From NCBI GenBank assembly GCA_022340465.1, contig JAJDNW010000044.1, forward strand, positions 1 to 64,000: 64,000 nt of DNA, given 5' to 3'. A program made the position numbers and the translations under genes. The notes under the pieces were generated by a model, which was given only the letters and a program-made list of their open reading frames with translations, was not told the DNA's origin and did no database searches. Positions 1-8,759 of the stretch are shown here, piece by piece (position 1 is the first letter of the stretch; the number at the start of each line of letters is the position of its first letter). This DNA comes from Deltaproteobacteria bacterium (GTDB lineage: Bacteria; Desulfobacterota; Desulfobacteria; Desulfobacterales; B30-G6).

Positions 1-1
1 G

Positions 2-211
2 AGAAACGATTTCAAGATCACCCGGGCCAGCCGTCTGCGCTATCGCACGCGCTATTTCACGGACTCGGGCATCATCGGATCCAGGGAGTTCGTCACCAGA
101 CACTACCAGCAGTTCAAGCATCATTTTCAGTCGAAAAACGAAAAAGTACCCAAACCGATTCAGGGCCTTTCGGGGATCTACTCCCTGAAACGGCTTTCTG
201 AATTGATCTGA
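2..211 (+). CDS. REP-associated tyrosine transposase (RAYT), C-terminal end only
   Basis: The window opens inside a reading frame that runs about 69 codons to a TGA at 209-211. The visible residues include RLRYRTRYFTDSGIIGSREF and, near the end, LSGIYSLKRL. These match the tail of Y1/HUH-type REP-associated tyrosine transposases, whose C-termini typically read 'RYFTDG..GSREFV' followed by 'LYSLR.L'. The family moves or maintains short palindromic REP sequences through single-stranded DNA cleavage with a catalytic tyrosine. The HUH motif and tyrosine lie outside the window, so activity cannot be judged. Two REPIN-like elements elsewhere in the window (10424-10511 and 46261-46328) carry the GTAG signature expected of RAYT substrates. 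Assignment rests on remembered family pattern. Confidence 0.6.
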   Translation, partial: RNDFKITRASRLRYRTRYFTDSGIIGSREFVTRHYQQFKHHFQSKNEKVPKPIQGLSGIYSLKRLSELI

Positions 212-413
212 TCAGACAACCTCCCCTATTACAGTGTTTTCAGCCGGTTTAAAGGGCCGGCGTGCGCCCGCACGATAACTCCCCCCCTTAAAGCATCCGC
301 CCATCACTATGTTTCCGGCGATTATCTTGCCGGGTTTGACGCACATGAAGGCTGGAAAGCTCTTTTTAGAGCGGATATTATTGAAAGTTTTATTAAGTGC
401 CTGTCCCTTTCAA

Positions 414-725
414 TTATCGTATCCGAGTATGCCTGTCTTGAATTTTCGCCGACAGTTCCTGAAGAATGAAAAAGCAGTCTATTATCGGTATCGTGTTGTT
501 ATCCAGGCGGGAAACATCCTGTTTTGTTTTTTCCGCACTAAGCTTAAAATCCTTCCTTGGTATCATGCGGTATGGGTCGGCATGGATTTCATCAATATAG
601 CCCTGATATATACCGATATCTTTGACAAGTGCTTTTTTTGATACCTCCCTACAGCCAAAACAAAGAAACAGAAACAAAGGCAATACCAACGCAAGCAAGT
701 GCTTGTTTGAATATCTGGTCATCAT
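414..725 (-). pseudogene. S41-peptidase-like lipoprotein, N-terminal fragment
   Basis: The frame begins with a lipoprotein-type signal: a charged start, a leucine-rich core and the lipobox LCFGC, so export and lipidation at Cys are plausible. Two adjacent Met codons (about 725 and 722) are candidate starts. The mature part contains IDEIHADPYRMI and LQELSAKIQDRHTRIR. The second resembles the N-terminal cap of S41 (C-terminal processing) peptidases, where 'L.EL.A.I.DGHT' precedes the catalytic core. The frame then stops at once (TAA), leaving no PDZ or Ser/Lys catalytic domain, and the usual DGHT is DRHT here. I read it as a truncated relic. It could instead be a small functional lipoprotein, which sequence alone cannot exclude. 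Confidence 0.4.
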
Positions 726-1013
726 ACGTTCACCGATATGGCTGGTTGACAATTTGCAGATAGCTTGCCAGTTTCTGTAAATTAAAGATACGAGGATGTG
801 ATCTTAAAATTCAAGGCATTTTAAATCAAGGCATTTGGTACCATAAAAATAAATTCCGCTCGGTGGTGATAGTAAGAGACCATCGTGCCTTTTCGGACGA
901 AAAAATAGCTGTTGCCGATGGATGTTATCAACACCAGCGTTTGACATTGCAACATACTGATACCATAACCAACGTCAGCATATCAACACCATGCAAAATT
1001 AATCACCCCACCC

Positions 1014-1549
1014 GCCCTCCTTTATGCCGACTTCTGGGAAGGCAAGGTCGTTGGCGTCTCCGATGGTGACACCATCAAGGTCCTCAAGGACGGCAAGCAG
1101 GTAAAAATTCGCCTTGCAGCTATCGACTGCCCAGAAAAAGGCCAGCCCTATGACCAGAAGGCCAAACAGTTCACGGAAAATCTGGTCGCCGGTAAGATCG
1201 TCAAAGTCTGGGAGACCGATACCGACCGGTATGGTCGTATCGTCGGTTTCGTATTTGCTGGCGACAAGAACCGAACAAGGAACTCCTGTCTGCGGGTCTG
1301 GCGTGGCACTATAAGAAATATAGCCGTGATCCTGAGCTTGCTAAGCTGGAATTTGAGGCACGATCGGCTAAACGAGGGCTATGGGTTGATCCTGATCCTG
1401 TGCCGCTGTGGGAGTGGCTGAGGAAGAAACGGTCATGGTGGAAATCGGGCTACGCGAACCGCTGTTGCCATTATCTTGCCGTCAATGCGCTGAAAATCGT
1501 TATATACGTCGATTGGGGTAAGATTGAGATGACACCTAAACCATGGTGA
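1014..1549 (+). pseudogene. Thermonuclease (SNase/TNase family), frameshifted
   Basis: Translation from about 1026 gives a staphylococcal-nuclease fold: VVGVSDGDTIKVL, then RLAAIDCPEKGQPY (the RLxxIDxPE signature with catalytic Arg and Glu), then TDTDRYGRIVG (the second catalytic Arg). Near 1270-1282 the frame is lost. It resumes one frame over as NKELLSAGLAWHYKKYS, then RGLWVDPDPVPLWEW, the usual C-terminal half, ending at TGA 1547-1549. No ATG, GTG or TTG opens the first half in frame: the upstream stop is at 966-968, and the codons between read LLYADFWEG, like the end of a signal peptide. The gene is therefore broken at least twice. The residues needed for catalysis are still recognisable, so decay looks recent. 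A sequencing error could mimic the internal frameshift but not the missing start. Confidence 0.75.
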
Positions 1550-1630
1550 GGGTTAAATGAGATCTTGAACGAAACCGCTGATTAGAAAACCTGTGTCCCG
1601 TGTTATTAAAAACGGCCGACAACCACATCA

Positions 1631-1670
1631 GAAACCCGATTTCCGGAAACGGATTTCGGGTTTCTTTCGT
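1631..1670. terminator. Hairpin terminator between nuclease relic and membrane protein
   Basis: GAAACCCGA at 1631-1639 pairs with TCGGGTTTC at 1656-1664. A small internal loop and TCCG/CGGA lie inside. A short T-rich tract follows on the plus strand. It sits between two genes that converge here, so it may stop transcripts from both sides. Confidence 0.5.
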
Positions 1671-1696
1671 TTGCGCGGTATGGAGGCTCCTAATTT

Positions 1697-2977
1697 TTAG
1701 TACCGAACCTGTGCCACGGGTGTCGTGGTCTGCCCCACCGGGAGATGTTTTGCATTTGTCCAATTCAAAAATATACGAATGATGTAAGCTGATACCAAGC
1801 TGGCCAGGGTTAAACTAATGCCTCCGATCAGATAGCCCGGAACTCCCAATACGAATGCGAGAAAACCGCTTATGAGGACTATCACCATATAGACACCATG
1901 GCCGGTAAGTACCGCCATAGGCTTTTTCTCCCATGCTGCGAGACCCTCGCTATACGCACGCAATGCCACTGCAAAAGGGAAGGTGATGAGGGATATAGCG
2001 ATGATACGAATCAAGGCTAACTCGTTTAGGTCTATTTTTTGGAGAGCAACATAATAGAACTCAATTAATCCTGGAATAATAAAAAGCAGCGGTAAAAGGC
2101 CCAGAATTAGACCCGCGACAATGGTAAAACGGATAATCGGTGTTTCAGTATGTTGTGAGGGCGGAAAAGCAAGAACCACCGCCTGAATACGAGTTGCAGC
2201 ATAGGCAACCGGATTTGCCAATCCGATGGCCAGAAAAAAGATCGGAAGAATCCGTTCAGGCTCCGGGGCACGCGCAATAAAGGCACTCAGGATCAGGATT
2301 GACAAGGCCAAGAATATTCCCCCTGTCGCAAGCGGCAGGTTGAAAAAAAAGATTTCCCGGGCTTTGGGCGCGGGTTTGACAGCAGATGACAGTCGGCGAA
2401 GGAAGTCCCTGGCTAACAGCATGGAAATAACGACCTCAAGTAATACCGGGATAGTCAAACATACTATGGCCCAGATTGGCCCGACTAAACCTATGAAGCA
2501 AAAAAGCCAAGAGAGCAGTGCAGTCAAAATGATTCGACCGATAGTTGCAAAACTGGCACGTCCGGTGGCAAGTGCATTATATAATGCAACCTGATAAGGG
2601 ATTCGCAAAAAAAAGAAAAACTGTAGAGGCACGGCTGCCAATAGAGTGATTTGGGCTGGTTGCTCGATAGATAGGGGCAGACCGATAATACGTCCGAAAA
2701 TTAGATGCGAAACCGAAGGGATGCACAGCATGCTTTGAATCAAGCATATGTATATCCCGGACCAGACACAAACCCGCCAAAAGGTTTTATAGCCTTCACG
2801 GGTTCTCGCAAACACCATACCCGTGGTCATGTAATAAATAGCAAAAATGCCTAAAAAAAACATGACTGTGCCAGATTGGACTATGCCCGCGAGATTTAAT
2901 GGCCCACCTTCTCCGCGTGATGCCACCATAGCCACCAAAGGATGGGAAAAAGCCTGTGCCATTGCCTGGAGAGCCAA
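1697..2977 (-). CDS. Multi-pass membrane protein, MOP-flippase/ANKH-like
   Basis: A very hydrophobic protein of at least 426 residues with about 11-12 predicted membrane segments and short polar loops. The overall look is that of the MOP (MATE/polysaccharide flippase) superfamily. Passages such as VALRAYSEGLAAWEKKP and the GVPGYLIGGISLTLASL region resemble the C-terminal half of the ANKH (progressive ankylosis) branch. The substrate is unknown. The annotated first codon is TTG at 2977, but the open frame continues upstream to 3082 and encodes KPPTGYRDITRFFVPLALQA, a natural N-terminus for this superfamily, without any ATG, GTG or TTG. The gene may use an unusual start or have lost its start by mutation. 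A hairpin terminator lies beyond its 3' end. Confidence 0.6.
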   Translation of the reverse strand: MALQAMAQAFSHPLVAMVASRGEGGPLNLAGIVQSGTVMFFLGIFAIYYMTTGMVFARTREGYKTFWRVCVWSGIYICLIQSMLCIPSVSHLIFGRIIGLPLSIEQPAQITLLAAVPLQFFFFLRIPYQVALYNALATGRASFATIGRIILTALLSWLFCFIGLVGPIWAIVCLTIPVLLEVVISMLLARDFLRRLSSAVKPAPKAREIFFFNLPLATGGIFLALSILILSAFIARAPEPERILPIFFLAIGLANPVAYAATRIQAVVLAFPPSQHTETPIIRFTIVAGLILGLLPLLFIIPGLIEFYYVALQKIDLNELALIRIIAISLITFPFAVALRAYSEGLAAWEKKPMAVLTGHGVYMVIVLISGFLAFVLGVPGYLIGGISLTLASLVSAYIIRIFLNWTNAKHLPVGQTTTPVAQVRY

Positions 2978-3121
2978 TGGAACGAAGAATCGCGTAATAT
3001 CCCTGTAGCCGGTAGGTGGCTTTAAATCTATTTTGTCAAATTTATCGCTGATTTTATTTTCCCCGCCCTTCCATAAACAACCTTATAAAAAGCACTTGGT
3101 GCACAATAGGGACACAAAATT

Positions 3122-3154
3122 AAAAAAGGGTCACAAGCTTTCGCCTGTAACCCC
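3122..3154 (-). terminator. Terminator of the initiator tRNA
   Basis: Read on the minus strand, GGGTTACAGGC, loop GAAA, GCTTGTGACCC forms a stem with two G-U pairs, followed by TTTTTT. It begins about ten bases after the encoded CCA of the tRNA. Confidence 0.75.
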
Positions 3155-3164
3155 TTGATATATT

Positions 3165-3241
<77 letters not shown>

Positions 3242-3296
3242 TCATTGCTTGCAAATGTGATAAGTTAGCAGACCATTGGCGGTTTGTCAAGGGGAA

Positions 3297-3321
3297 ATAA
3301 AATCATTTTACGATTTTATTC
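3297..3321 (-). terminator. AT-rich hairpin after yggU
   Basis: AATAAAATC (3297-3305) and GATTTTATT (3313-3321) form a 9-bp inverted repeat about 23 bases beyond the yggU stop. It is low in GC, so it may be only a weak terminator or an mRNA 3'-end hairpin. A similar ATAAAATCGTG hairpin follows hemW at 16892. Confidence 0.4.
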
Positions 3322-3343
3322 ATTTCCAATCTGCCGACCAGTG

Positions 3344-3658
3344 TTACTTCATCCACGACTGAATCAATGCGTCCAGCCGCCGGCGCTCTTTTTCCCGGTC
3401 GCTTCCCTCCCTGGGCGTTGCCAGCAGCAGCTTGGTCCTGCTGGAGTGCCCGGATTTGATCTCCACCTTGGATTTCGGCAGGCCAAGGCATTCGGCCAGG
3501 AACCGGACGCACATCTTGTTGGCCGCGCCTTCGACCGGCGGGGCCTTGAGTTTGATCTTCAGTGCATCCCCGTGGCGTCCCACGATCTGATTTTTCGACG
3601 CCCGCGGTTGTACGTAGACCTTGAATGCCAATCCGCGGTCGGGACCGCCCGGCCTCAC
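3344..3658 (-). CDS. DUF167 / YggU family protein
   Basis: 104 residues, the normal size for the UPF0235/YggU family. The hallmarks are present: VQPRASKNQIVG near the N-terminus, then KIKLKAPPVEGAANKM, then KVEIKSGHSSRTKLL. The family is a small alpha/beta fold of unknown biochemical role, often found beside housekeeping genes. The start overlaps the end of the ybgC-type thioesterase by four bases (3655-3658), so the two are translationally coupled. It is the last gene of a thrH-ybgC-yggU run. A weak AT-rich hairpin follows. Nothing in the sequence reveals a substrate. Confidence 0.85.
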   Translation of the reverse strand: MRPGGPDRGLAFKVYVQPRASKNQIVGRHGDALKIKLKAPPVEGAANKMCVRFLAECLGLPKSKVEIKSGHSSRTKLLLATPREGSDREKERRRLDALIQSWMK

Positions 3659-4065
3659 CCGGCCACCTCCCTTTCCAGGACCGCTTTTATGAAACCAGGC
3701 GGCCGGACGATGCGGCCGTCGGCATTCACAAAGGCGTGCTTTGTGAATCCCTTGACCAGGTTCTCCCCGGACTCGGCCCTGAAGATGCGGTACTCGAACT
3801 TCATGCCGGCCCGGAAGGAGGTGTCCACCGAGGTTTCGATGGTGATAACGTCATCGTACGCCGCGGACGCCAAATACTTGCAGTAGGCTTCCGAAACCGG
3901 CATGATATACCCTTTCTCCTCGATGGCCTTGTAACTCAGGCCATAGGACCTGAACATTTCAGTCCGACCGACCTCGAACCATTTCAGGTAGTTGGCGTGG
4001 TAGGCAACCCCCATGTTGTCGGTGTCGGCGTAAATGACGCGGTAATTGGTCTGGTGAAATTTCAT
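3655..4065 (-). CDS. YbgC-type acyl-CoA thioesterase (hotdog fold)
   Basis: 136 residues, one hotdog domain. The 4HBT signature is clear at the N-terminus: YADTDNMGVAYHANYLKWFE, with the catalytic Asp in the D-NMGV-H-NY pattern. Enzymes of this family hydrolyse short-chain or hydroxybenzoyl-type acyl-CoA thioesters in the cytoplasm; YbgC itself is linked to the Tol-Pal region, which is not present here. The start overlaps the stop of thrH by four bases and the end overlaps yggU, giving a tight three-gene operon. The acyl specificity cannot be read from the sequence. Confidence 0.85.
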   Translation of the reverse strand: MKFHQTNYRVIYADTDNMGVAYHANYLKWFEVGRTEMFRSYGLSYKAIEEKGYIMPVSEAYCKYLASAAYDDVITIETSVDTSFRAGMKFEYRIFRAESGENLVKGFTKHAFVNADGRIVRPPGFIKAVLEREVAG

Positions 4066-4667
4066 GGGTTCAGCATCTCTTCCATCACGGCTTGCAGTTC
4101 ATCGTAGCTGTAGGTGGCCGGCAGCTCCGGGTACTCGTCGCGGACACTATCCGGCGGGTTGAACAGAATGCCCTGTTCGGCCTCCTTGAGCATGGTGATG
4201 TCGTTGTAGGAATCGCCCACGGCGATAATTTCGTATTCGAGCTGCTTGAGGCTCAGGACGGTTTGGCGCTTTCCATCCTTCTGGCGCAGGTTGTAATCGA
4301 CGACTGCGCCTTCCCGGTCCACCGTCAGGGAGTTGCAGAACAGTGTCGGCCACCCCAGCTTCTTCATCAGGGGCTTGGCGAACTCCACGTAGGTGTCGGA
4401 AACGACGATCACCTGCGTTCGTGAACGCATCCACTCCAGGAATTCGAAGGCGCCCGGCAGCGGTTCCATGGTTTGAATCACGTCGGTGATGTCTTTGAGC
4501 TTCAAGCCGTTCGCCTTGAGAATGCCCAGGCGCTTTTGCATTAAAACGTCGTAGTCGGAAATATCCCGCGTCGTCAGCCGCAGGTCCTCGATACCGGTTT
4601 TTTCAGCCACCTTGATCCAGATCTCGGGGGTGAAGATGCCTTCCATGTCGCAGCAGATGATTTCCAT
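4062..4667 (-). CDS. thrH: ThrH-type phosphoserine phosphatase / homoserine phosphotransferase
   Basis: A HAD-superfamily protein of about 201 residues. HAD motif I reads DMEGIFTPEIW, the form typical of ThrH rather than SerB. Motif II is VVSDTYVEF, and motif IV is AVGDSYNDITML with the paired acidic residues. In characterised ThrH the enzyme dephosphorylates phosphoserine and can pass the phosphate to homoserine, replacing homoserine kinase. I chose the ATG at 4667 because AAGGA lies just upstream; an in-frame ATG at 4685 has no such site. Homoserine dehydrogenase lies directly upstream on the same strand, which supports a role in the threonine branch. No thrB is visible in the window. Confidence 0.85.
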   Translation of the reverse strand: MEIICCDMEGIFTPEIWIKVAEKTGIEDLRLTTRDISDYDVLMQKRLGILKANGLKLKDITDVIQTMEPLPGAFEFLEWMRSRTQVIVVSDTYVEFAKPLMKKLGWPTLFCNSLTVDREGAVVDYNLRQKDGKRQTVLSLKQLEYEIIAVGDSYNDITMLKEAEQGILFNPPDSVRDEYPELPATYSYDELQAVMEEMLNP

Positions 4668-4745
4668 GTGGTTCCTTATAATCATGGCTTTGGAAAAAGT
4701 TGTATAAAATTGCTTCGGGCATCAAGTCTATGGTTATAGGTATCT

Positions 4746-4864
4746 GACAGGATTAACAGGAGTTACATGATAGTTATGGGTAAAGGGAAAACGGAACGAA
4801 GCGACTATTTACAAATAGACGACATAGGGCTTCGTTGAATTCATAAGAGCCTGTTAATCCTGTC
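4746..4864. repeat. Nested inverted-repeat element
   Basis: GACAGGATTAACAGG (4746-4760) and its perfect complement CCTGTTAATCCTGTC (4850-4864) bracket a 119-bp block. An inner pair AACGAAGC (4795-4802) and GCTTCGTT (4829-4836) nests inside. No ORF lies within it. It resembles a small palindromic or MITE-like element, or a long hairpin in the hom-thrH transcript. Confidence 0.6.
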
Positions 4865-4885
4865 TCATAATTCTTCCGGCCGCTT

Positions 4886-6202
4886 TCACGTCCCTTCCCT
4901 TTCGTCTTCTATGCGGATCAACACCGGCTTTTCCCCGACCACGTCCAGACGCTCTATTTCCTCAAGGGCCCTTTTCACATCGGCCTCCAACGCGCTGTGG
5001 GTAAGCATCACCAACGGCACCGAGCCGCTTGTCTTTCTGCCTTTCTGGTGCACCGATTTCAGGCTGATCTCATATTTTCCCAGGATTCCCGATATATTGG
5101 AAAGCACGCCGGGTTTGTCGAGTGCGGAAAATCGGAAATAGTAGTGGGTCCGCAGGTCCTCCACCGGTATGATCGGAATCCGGCCGACCCGCTCCGCCAG
5201 GCATCCCAGCAACGGGACCCTGCCGGAAATACCTGCCATCAGGTTGCGGGCCAGGTCCACGACGTCGCTGATTACGGCGCTGGCCGTGGGCATCATCCCC
5301 GCGCCGTGGCCGGAAAGGAGGATATCGCCCACCGCGTCCCCTGAAACCGCCACCGCGTTCAGGGTGCCGTTCACGTTCGACAGGATGTTGTCGAACGGAA
5401 TCATGGTGGGGTGAATTCTGGCCTCGACCATCCCCTCCTTGAGCTTGCTGATGGCCAACAGCTTGATCCGGTATCCGAACTGAGCGGCAAATTCGATGTC
5501 CAGGGGGGTGATCTTGGAAATCCCTTCGATGTAGATGTCGTCGTAATTGATGGCCATGCCGTACCCCAGGGCCGCCATGATGGCCAGTTTGTGGGCCGTG
5601 TCGAAACCGTCTACGTCCAGGGAGGGGTCGGCCTCGGCATACCCGTTGGCCTGGGCATCCGCCAGGGTGTCTTCAAACGTTCCGCCCTCGTCGGTGATCT
5701 TCGACAGAATATAGTTACAGGTGCCGTTTAGGATTCCGCTAATGGACTGGATGCGGTTGCCGACCAGTGACTCCCGCACGGTTTTGATAATGGGCATGCA
5801 GCCGCCCACGCTGGCCTCGTAGGCCACGTCCACGCCCTTTTTCGCGGCTTTTTTGAATATGTAGTTGCCGTGTTTGGCCAAGAGCGCCTTGTTGGCGGTG
5901 ACGATCTGTTTGCCGTTATCGATGGCCCGCAACATGAGCTCTTTCGCAATACCCTCCCCGCCGATCATCTCGATGACGATGTCGATTCCGGGGTCGTCGA
6001 CGACCCTGGCGGCGTCCGTTGTCAGAATCCGCCTGTCGATGGCGATCCCCCGGTCTTTCTCGATGTCGATGTCGGCAATGGATTTCAAAACCAGCGGAAC
6101 CCCCACGCGCGCCTCGAGCACGTCCATATTTTCCGTGAGCATGCGGGCGACACCCGTCCCCACGGTTCCGAGACCGAGCAGACCAATTTGAATCGTTTTC
6201 AT
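4886..6202 (-). CDS. hom: Homoserine dehydrogenase
   Basis: 438 residues, full length for the bacterial enzyme with a regulatory tail. The N-terminal Rossmann motif is GLLGLGTVGTGVARML. The catalytic domain includes TANKALLAKHG and SVGGCMPIIKT, then LNGTCNYIL and the DVDGFDTAHKLAIM motif. The C-terminal 90 residues form an ACT domain (YYFRFSALDKPGVLSNISG), the usual site of threonine feedback. The enzyme reduces aspartate semialdehyde to homoserine in the cytoplasm. It lies between the aminotransferase gene and thrH on the same strand, separated from thrH by a 119-bp inverted-repeat element. With thrH and lysC it makes up much of the aspartate-family route in this window. Confidence 0.95.
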   Translation of the reverse strand: MKTIQIGLLGLGTVGTGVARMLTENMDVLEARVGVPLVLKSIADIDIEKDRGIAIDRRILTTDAARVVDDPGIDIVIEMIGGEGIAKELMLRAIDNGKQIVTANKALLAKHGNYIFKKAAKKGVDVAYEASVGGCMPIIKTVRESLVGNRIQSISGILNGTCNYILSKITDEGGTFEDTLADAQANGYAEADPSLDVDGFDTAHKLAIMAALGYGMAINYDDIYIEGISKITPLDIEFAAQFGYRIKLLAISKLKEGMVEARIHPTMIPFDNILSNVNGTLNAVAVSGDAVGDILLSGHGAGMMPTASAVISDVVDLARNLMAGISGRVPLLGCLAERVGRIPIIPVEDLRTHYYFRFSALDKPGVLSNISGILGKYEISLKSVHQKGRKTSGSVPLVMLTHSALEADVKRALEEIERLDVVGEKPVLIRIEDEREGT

Positions 6203-6319
6203 GAAACGAAATCCTTCATTTTTTTATTTCAGGCAAAAACAGCACCTTTTATCACGAAAGAACGCAATAAATAAAACAAAATAATCGCACGGCAGGGCCT
6301 TTCGTGGGAATATTTTGTA

Positions 6320-7486
6320 TTACATTATCTTTCGAATGCCCCTCACGGCCTGGTTGATGCGCATGTTGTTCTCTATCAGGGCAAAACGGACATAGTCGTC
6401 CCCATACTCTCCAAATCCCAGTCCCGGCGACACGGCCACCTGGGCCTCCCTGATCAGGAATTTGGAAAACTCCACGGATCCCATGTGCAGGTACTGGTCC
6501 GGAATTTTCCCCCAGACGAACATCGTGCCTTTGGGGCTCTTGATATCCCATCCCACGCGCTCCAACCCGCTGATCAGGGCGTCACGCCTGTCCCGATAGG
6601 TGTCGCAAATCTCCCGGACACAATCCTGGGGGCCTTTCAAGGCGATGATGGACGCGATCTGAATGGGTTGAAAAATGCCGTAGTCCAGATAGCTTTTGAT
6701 CCGGCGCAGGGCGGCCACGGTCTCCCTGTTGCCCACGCAGAAACCCACCCGCCAGCCGGGCATGCTGTAACTCTTCGACAGCGAAAAGAACTCCACGCCG
6801 ACCTCTTTGGCGCCTTTGGCCTGCATGAAACTGGGGGCCTTGTAGCCATCGAAAACGATGTCCGCATAAGCAAAATCGTGAATCACCATCATGTCGTGGT
6901 CCTTGGCGAAATCCACGATCTTCTGGAAAAACGTCAAGTCGACCACCTCGGTCGTGGGGTTGTGGGGGTAGCTGATCACCAGAATTTTAGGGCGGGGCCA
7001 GGTTTGCCGGGTGGCGGCTATCAGATTCTCGAAAAAATCGCTTTCCGGCCCCACCGGTATGCCCCGTACATCGCCACCGGCAATGATGGTCGAATAGGGA
7101 TGAATGGGATAGGTCGGATTGGGCGTAAAAACCACGTCACCCGGCCTGATGGTCACCAGGATCAGGTGGGACATTCCCTCCTTCACCCCGATGGTCACGA
7201 TGGCCTCCGTTTCCGGGTCGATATCCACGTCGAACCTGTGCTTGTACCAGTCGGCAATGGCCATGCGTAGCTTGGTAATCCCCATGGAGGCCGAATAACG
7301 GTGGTTGTGGGGCTTTCCCGACGCCTCCACCAGTTTGTCGACGATGTGTTGCGGCGTTCCCAGGTCCGGGTTTCCCATCCCCAGATCGATGATGTCCTCC
7401 CCGTTGCGCCTTGCATCCATCTTTATCTGGTTGACGGTGGCAAATACATAGGGTGGAAGACGGTCCAATCTGGCAAACTTCGTCAT
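6320..7486 (-). CDS. alaC: AlaC-type class I/II aminotransferase
   Basis: 388 residues, a complete fold-type I PLP aminotransferase. The PLP lysine is in [26 protein letters not shown] and [11 protein letters not shown] carry the substrate- and cofactor-contacting Asn and Asp, and [13 protein letters not shown] near the end carries the carboxylate-binding Arg. The pattern fits the AlaC/YfdZ glutamate-pyruvate transaminase group, which often sits next to homoserine dehydrogenase; LL-diaminopimelate aminotransferase is the main alternative. The 117-bp gap to hom and shared strand suggest one transcript. The exact amino donor cannot be settled from the sequence. Confidence 0.8.
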   Translation of the reverse strand: MTKFARLDRLPPYVFATVNQIKMDARRNGEDIIDLGMGNPDLGTPQHIVDKLVEASGKPHNHRYSASMGITKLRMAIADWYKHRFDVDIDPETEAIVTIGVKEGMSHLILVTIRPGDVVFTPNPTYPIHPYSTIIAGGDVRGIPVGPESDFFENLIAATRQTWPRPKILVISYPHNPTTEVVDLTFFQKIVDFAKDHDMMVIHDFAYADIVFDGYKAPSFMQAKGAKEVGVEFFSLSKSYSMPGWRVGFCVGNRETVAALRRIKSYLDYGIFQPIQIASIIALKGPQDCVREICDTYRDRRDALISGLERVGWDIKSPKGTMFVWGKIPDQYLHMGSVEFSKFLIREAQVAVSPGLGFGEYGDDYVRFALIENNMRINQAVRGIRKIM

Positions 7487-7656
7487 GCTGACACTCCTTC
7501 CGTGGCCGTCTGCACCCGATCACGCTCGCGGCCCGCTACCTGGAAACCGGCCGGCGGGCCGCTGGCACGGAGGTTGACGGAAACGTTCGAATGCTTGTGA
7601 CTGATAAAATAACATAATTATTTACAGGACTTCGGCGCTTATGTCAAAAATTTGTT

Positions 7657-7685
7657 TTGACTTTTAAAGCGAATACGATTAATTT
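7657..7685 (+). promoter_or_regulatory. Putative sigma-70 promoter of purM
   Basis: TTGACT at 7657-7662 and TAATTT at 7680-7685 are separated by 17 bases and end 30 bases before the purM ATG, in AT-rich DNA. The boxes are close to consensus. Assignment is by pattern only. Confidence 0.4.
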
Positions 7686-7715
7686 TTCGTTAAACATTAA
7701 ACGGCGGGAATAGAA

Positions 7716-8759
7716 ATGGACAAATCGCTCACCTATGCGGATGCCGGTGTGGACATCGAAAAAGCCAATCTGCTGGTTAAAGGAATAAAAGAAATTGCCA
7801 AAGCGACCTACAAGGCCGGCGTGATGGGTGATATCGGCGGCTTCGGCAGCCTCTTTTCGTTGAACACCGCCCACTATGAAAGGCCGGTTCTGGTCAGCTC
7901 CACCGACGGTGTCGGCACCAAGCTCAAACTGGCGTTCATGAGTGGAAAACACGACACCATCGGCATCGACCTGGTTGCCATGTGCGTCAACGACATCGCC
8001 GTGCAAGGGGCCCTGCCGCTCTTTTTTCTCGATTACATCTCCATGGGCAAGTTAGACAACGACGTGGCCATGAGCATCATTGCCGGCATCGGCGAAGGGT
8101 GCAAATTGGCCCAGTGCGCCCTCATTGGCGGTGAAACCGCGGAAATGCCGGGTCTCTACGCAGAGAACGAATATGATCTTGCCGGCTTCACGGTGGGCAT
8201 CGTGGACAACGACAAGATCATCGACGGATCTGAAATCCACGTGGGCAACCAACTGATCGGCGTCGCCTCCAGCGGACTGCACAGCAACGGCTTTTCCCTG
8301 GTCCGGAAAATCTGTTTCGAACGACTGAAGCTGAGTCTCGACGCGCACGTGCCGGAATTGGGAAAAACCCTCGGAGAGGAATTGCTGACGCCGACCAAAA
8401 TATACGTCAACTCCATCCAGAGCATGATTAAAAACCTGCCGGTGCTGAGCCTGGCCCACATCACCGGCGGCGGTTTCGAGGACAACATCACCCGTGTCAT
8501 CCCAAATGCCTGCAGCATTGTCATGCACAAAAGAAGCTGGGACGTACCTCCCATTTTCGCCTTCCTCCAAAAAGCCGGCAAAATCAAAGACCACGAAATG
8601 ATGCGAACGTTCAACAACGGGCTGGGCCTGGTTGCCGTCGTCCCCGAAAAGGCGGTGCAGGATGTCCTGGAGCGCTTGAACGTTCTCGGCGAAAAAGCAT
8701 TCGTAATCGGCGAAATCGTTGAAAGGAAGGACCGGAAGGAACGGATTGAATGGGTGTGA
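7716..8759 (+). CDS. purM: Phosphoribosylformylglycinamidine cyclo-ligase (AIR synthetase)
   Basis: 347 residues, full length. The PurM signature runs from LTYADAGVDIEKAN through VSSTDGVGTKLKLA and GIDLVAMCVNDI to GGETAEMPG, then VASSGLHSNGFSLVRK and LAHITGGGFEDNI. The enzyme closes the imidazole ring of AIR using ATP in purine synthesis. The ATG is preceded by GGCGGGAA. It stands alone on the plus strand, divergent from the aminotransferase gene, with a possible promoter 30 bases upstream. Confidence 0.96.
   Translation: MDKSLTYADAGVDIEKANLLVKGIKEIAKATYKAGVMGDIGGFGSLFSLNTAHYERPVLVSSTDGVGTKLKLAFMSGKHDTIGIDLVAMCVNDIAVQGALPLFFLDYISMGKLDNDVAMSIIAGIGEGCKLAQCALIGGETAEMPGLYAENEYDLAGFTVGIVDNDKIIDGSEIHVGNQLIGVASSGLHSNGFSLVRKICFERLKLSLDAHVPELGKTLGEELLTPTKIYVNSIQSMIKNLPVLSLAHITGGGFEDNITRVIPNACSIVMHKRSWDVPPIFAFLQKAGKIKDHEMMRTFNNGLGLVAVVPEKAVQDVLERLNVLGEKAFVIGEIVERKDRKERIEWV

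Noticed and set aside
863-1069. A 68-codon plus-strand frame before the nuclease relic
   Set aside because: Low-complexity translation with no family features; its end overlaps the thermonuclease in another frame.
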